Below are positions 58,378-59,657 of a stretch of 59,657 nucleotides of DNA, piece by piece; within the stretch, counting starts at the first letter, position 1; the number at the start of each line of letters is the position of its first letter. A program made the position numbers and the translations under genes. A model generated the notes under the pieces. It did not search any database. It had not been told where the DNA came from and saw nothing but the letters and a program-made list of their open reading frames with translations. Origin of the DNA: Pezizomycotina sp. ARF18 (Eukaryota; Ascomycota); assembly GCA_002224055.1 (NCBI GenBank), contig AZLU01000244.1:1-59657 (forward strand), read 5' to 3'.

Positions 58378-59657
58378 TTATGAGAAAAAAGGCATAAAAC
58401 TTTTCTTCTTCTGTGAAGTCTTGAGTATAGCGATTGCCTTGTCATTCTTGTCTGTTTTTGCGATCTTCATCGGCGTCATACCCTCAGCATCTTTCTTGTA
58501 CGGGTCAGCGCCTTTCTTTTACCAGAGCCTGTATCACCCAATCTTGTTGCGCATCACCGCGAGATTGCAACGCCGTCCTTCTACCCTTATCGCAATCCGC
58601 GATATTAACTCCTTTCGATAGGAGGAGATTGACAACATCCGCGTGCCCGTACGACGCCGCCAACAGAAAGGTGTTAGTTCGTCATCTCCATGCCTTGTTC
58701 GAATATTTGCACCTTGAACAATGAGCATCTCAGCCGTCTTAGAGTGCCCAAACCCGCAGCTACAGACGCTGGTGTTGAGCCATCTTTCGACTTTGCATTG
58801 ATGTTCGCTTTGTTTGATAGCAGCATCTTTGCGGTCTGGGTGCATCCGTAACGGCATGCAAATATGAGTGGTGTAGTCCCATGGTCGTGGCCGCTTCGAT
58901 ATCAAAGCCGCGGTTCTAAGAGAAGCTTTGCCGTTTCCGTCACGCCTTCACGGCAAGCTGCGTGTAAGGCAGTCCTTCGATCCTTCGACCTTCCTGTGTA
59001 CTTGCACCACGACTCAGCAGCAGTTCGACAACTTTTGCCTGACCGAATTTACTTGCAAGGTATAGCGGGGTGCAGTGTTTCTCGTTCAACGCGTCGATGT
59101 TAACCCTTTGTCTAGGAGGACGGATATATGATCTCGCAGACCGGCCATGGCTAGCAGGTGTATAGGGTTCTGTTGTTTGTCCTCTGAGGATGCAAAGCCT
59201 TGTCTGCGTTCTTCCGTAGGAAAATCTGCGATGGCTTGGGGATCGATAATCTTTCTTAGGTCCGCTAAGGAGAGAAAGCAAGTATTTGGTTCCTTCCTCA
59301 GCGGCTTCATCCACTTTGTCAGAAACCCATAGATTGCGATCTCCTCTGATTCCTCCGAAATGCATCGCTTGGCTGAGTACGCCGGTGGCGGTACTCCATT
59401 CAATGTCGAATTAGACCCTCGAGCGGACGGGATCATTTCTTAGCTTCATTCTTCCTTCCGTTATCGCCTCATTTTCCCGGTGCTTGCTTGTAGAATTGGA
59501 CCTCAATATAGGAGTGCTTCCCTTTCTAGCCCCGCTCGTCTTCAGCGTTAGTGTATCTTCTTCATCTGCGGAAGTCTTCCGGATTTTCGGGAGCCGAGGA
59601 CTTTCAGTCTCCCTTTTATCTGGGATCACGGCAACTGGGGTATCGACTTCGGGTGAT
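58378..59657 (-). CDS. Ankyrin-repeat protein, 5' end beyond window, frame-disrupted
   Basis: The reading is open at the right edge (SPEVDTPVAVIPDKRETESP), so the N-terminus lies outside. A basic low-complexity region is followed by NGVPPPAYSAKRCISEESEE, IAIYGFLTKWMKPLRKEP and then ankyrin repeats. These are NPIHLLAMAGLRDHISVLLD, CTPLYLASKFGQAKVVELLL then SRGAS (59080-58995), TAEMLIVQGANI (about 58720) and NTFLLAASYGHADVVNLLLS then KGVNI (58680-58610), and finally DAEGMTPMKIAKTDKNDKAI. The C-terminus is KTSQKKKSFMPFF with a stop at 58378. At least four or five repeats are present; several frame changes separate them. Ankyrin repeats mediate protein-protein contacts; the partner is unknown. 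Confidence 0.7.

Noticed and set aside
1-59657. CRISPR arrays, rRNA and tRNA genes, integrase or transposase genes
   Set aside because: No array of spaced identical repeats, no recognisable tRNA B-box in a fold, and no transposase or reverse-transcriptase motif was seen by eye; a computed search could still reveal weak ones.

Overview
The window looks like nuclear DNA of a filamentous ascomycete (Pezizomycotina). The evidence is a Pth11-type seven-helix receptor, a DUF6604 protein, two probable DUF7918-type proteins, a secreted phospholipase B, a GPI-anchored cupredoxin, short GT-AG introns with GTAAG donors, and AT-rich blocks like those left by RIP. I cannot name the species. No rRNA, tRNA, CRISPR array, intact transposase or virus-like gene was recognised.

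Layout. 1-1850 is an AT-rich, microsatellite-rich block. 1874-3573 (-) is a fungal serine-protease-fold protein. 3574-9666 is gene-poor, with long poly-T tracts and a minisatellite. 9667-9942 (-) is a small hypothetical. 12043-14161 (-) is a phospholipase B, preceded by a tandem forkhead-like site. 16734-19119 (+) is a secreted Gly/Ser/Thr-rich protein. 19120-28137 is mostly empty, with weak gene candidates and a short TA-flanked inverted-repeat element at 25622-25733. 28138-29460 (-) is a probable DUF7918-type gene carrying a 236-bp direct duplication. 29611-32380 (+) holds unrecognised coding fragments. 32855-34537 (+) is the Pth11-like receptor and 35465-37626 (+) the DUF6604 protein. 40059-40669 (+) is a small secreted wall-type protein and 41229-42182 (-) a second DUF7918-type gene. 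43181-44573 (+) is a basic SP(T)K-motif protein. 45474-46619 holds two small hypotheticals. 49331-50571 (+) is the cupredoxin, 51563-53659 (+) one or two acidic, probably nuclear proteins, and 54715-55799 (+) a repeat protein with a PY motif. 57198-57758 (+) is a secreted helical protein and 58378-59657 (-) an ankyrin protein cut by the window edge.

The dominant fact is that almost every recognisable gene is split among two or three reading frames. Family motifs continue across the shifts in the right order and spacing, and codons stay coherent on both sides. The two copies of the 236-bp duplication differ mainly by small indels and, over their aligned core, show almost no clear substitution. 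Together this points to uncorrected indel errors from long-read sequencing, plus a local assembly join, rather than mass pseudogenisation; decay of individual genes cannot be excluded. Gene boundaries are therefore approximate and many CDS entries are spans, not clean ORFs.

The genes do not form an obvious pathway. Secretion and cell-surface functions are over-represented (phospholipase B, protease-fold protein, Gly/Ser-rich protein, wall-type protein, cupredoxin, helical secreted protein, receptor). No biosynthetic cluster core gene was seen, and I found no convincing new multi-gene system.
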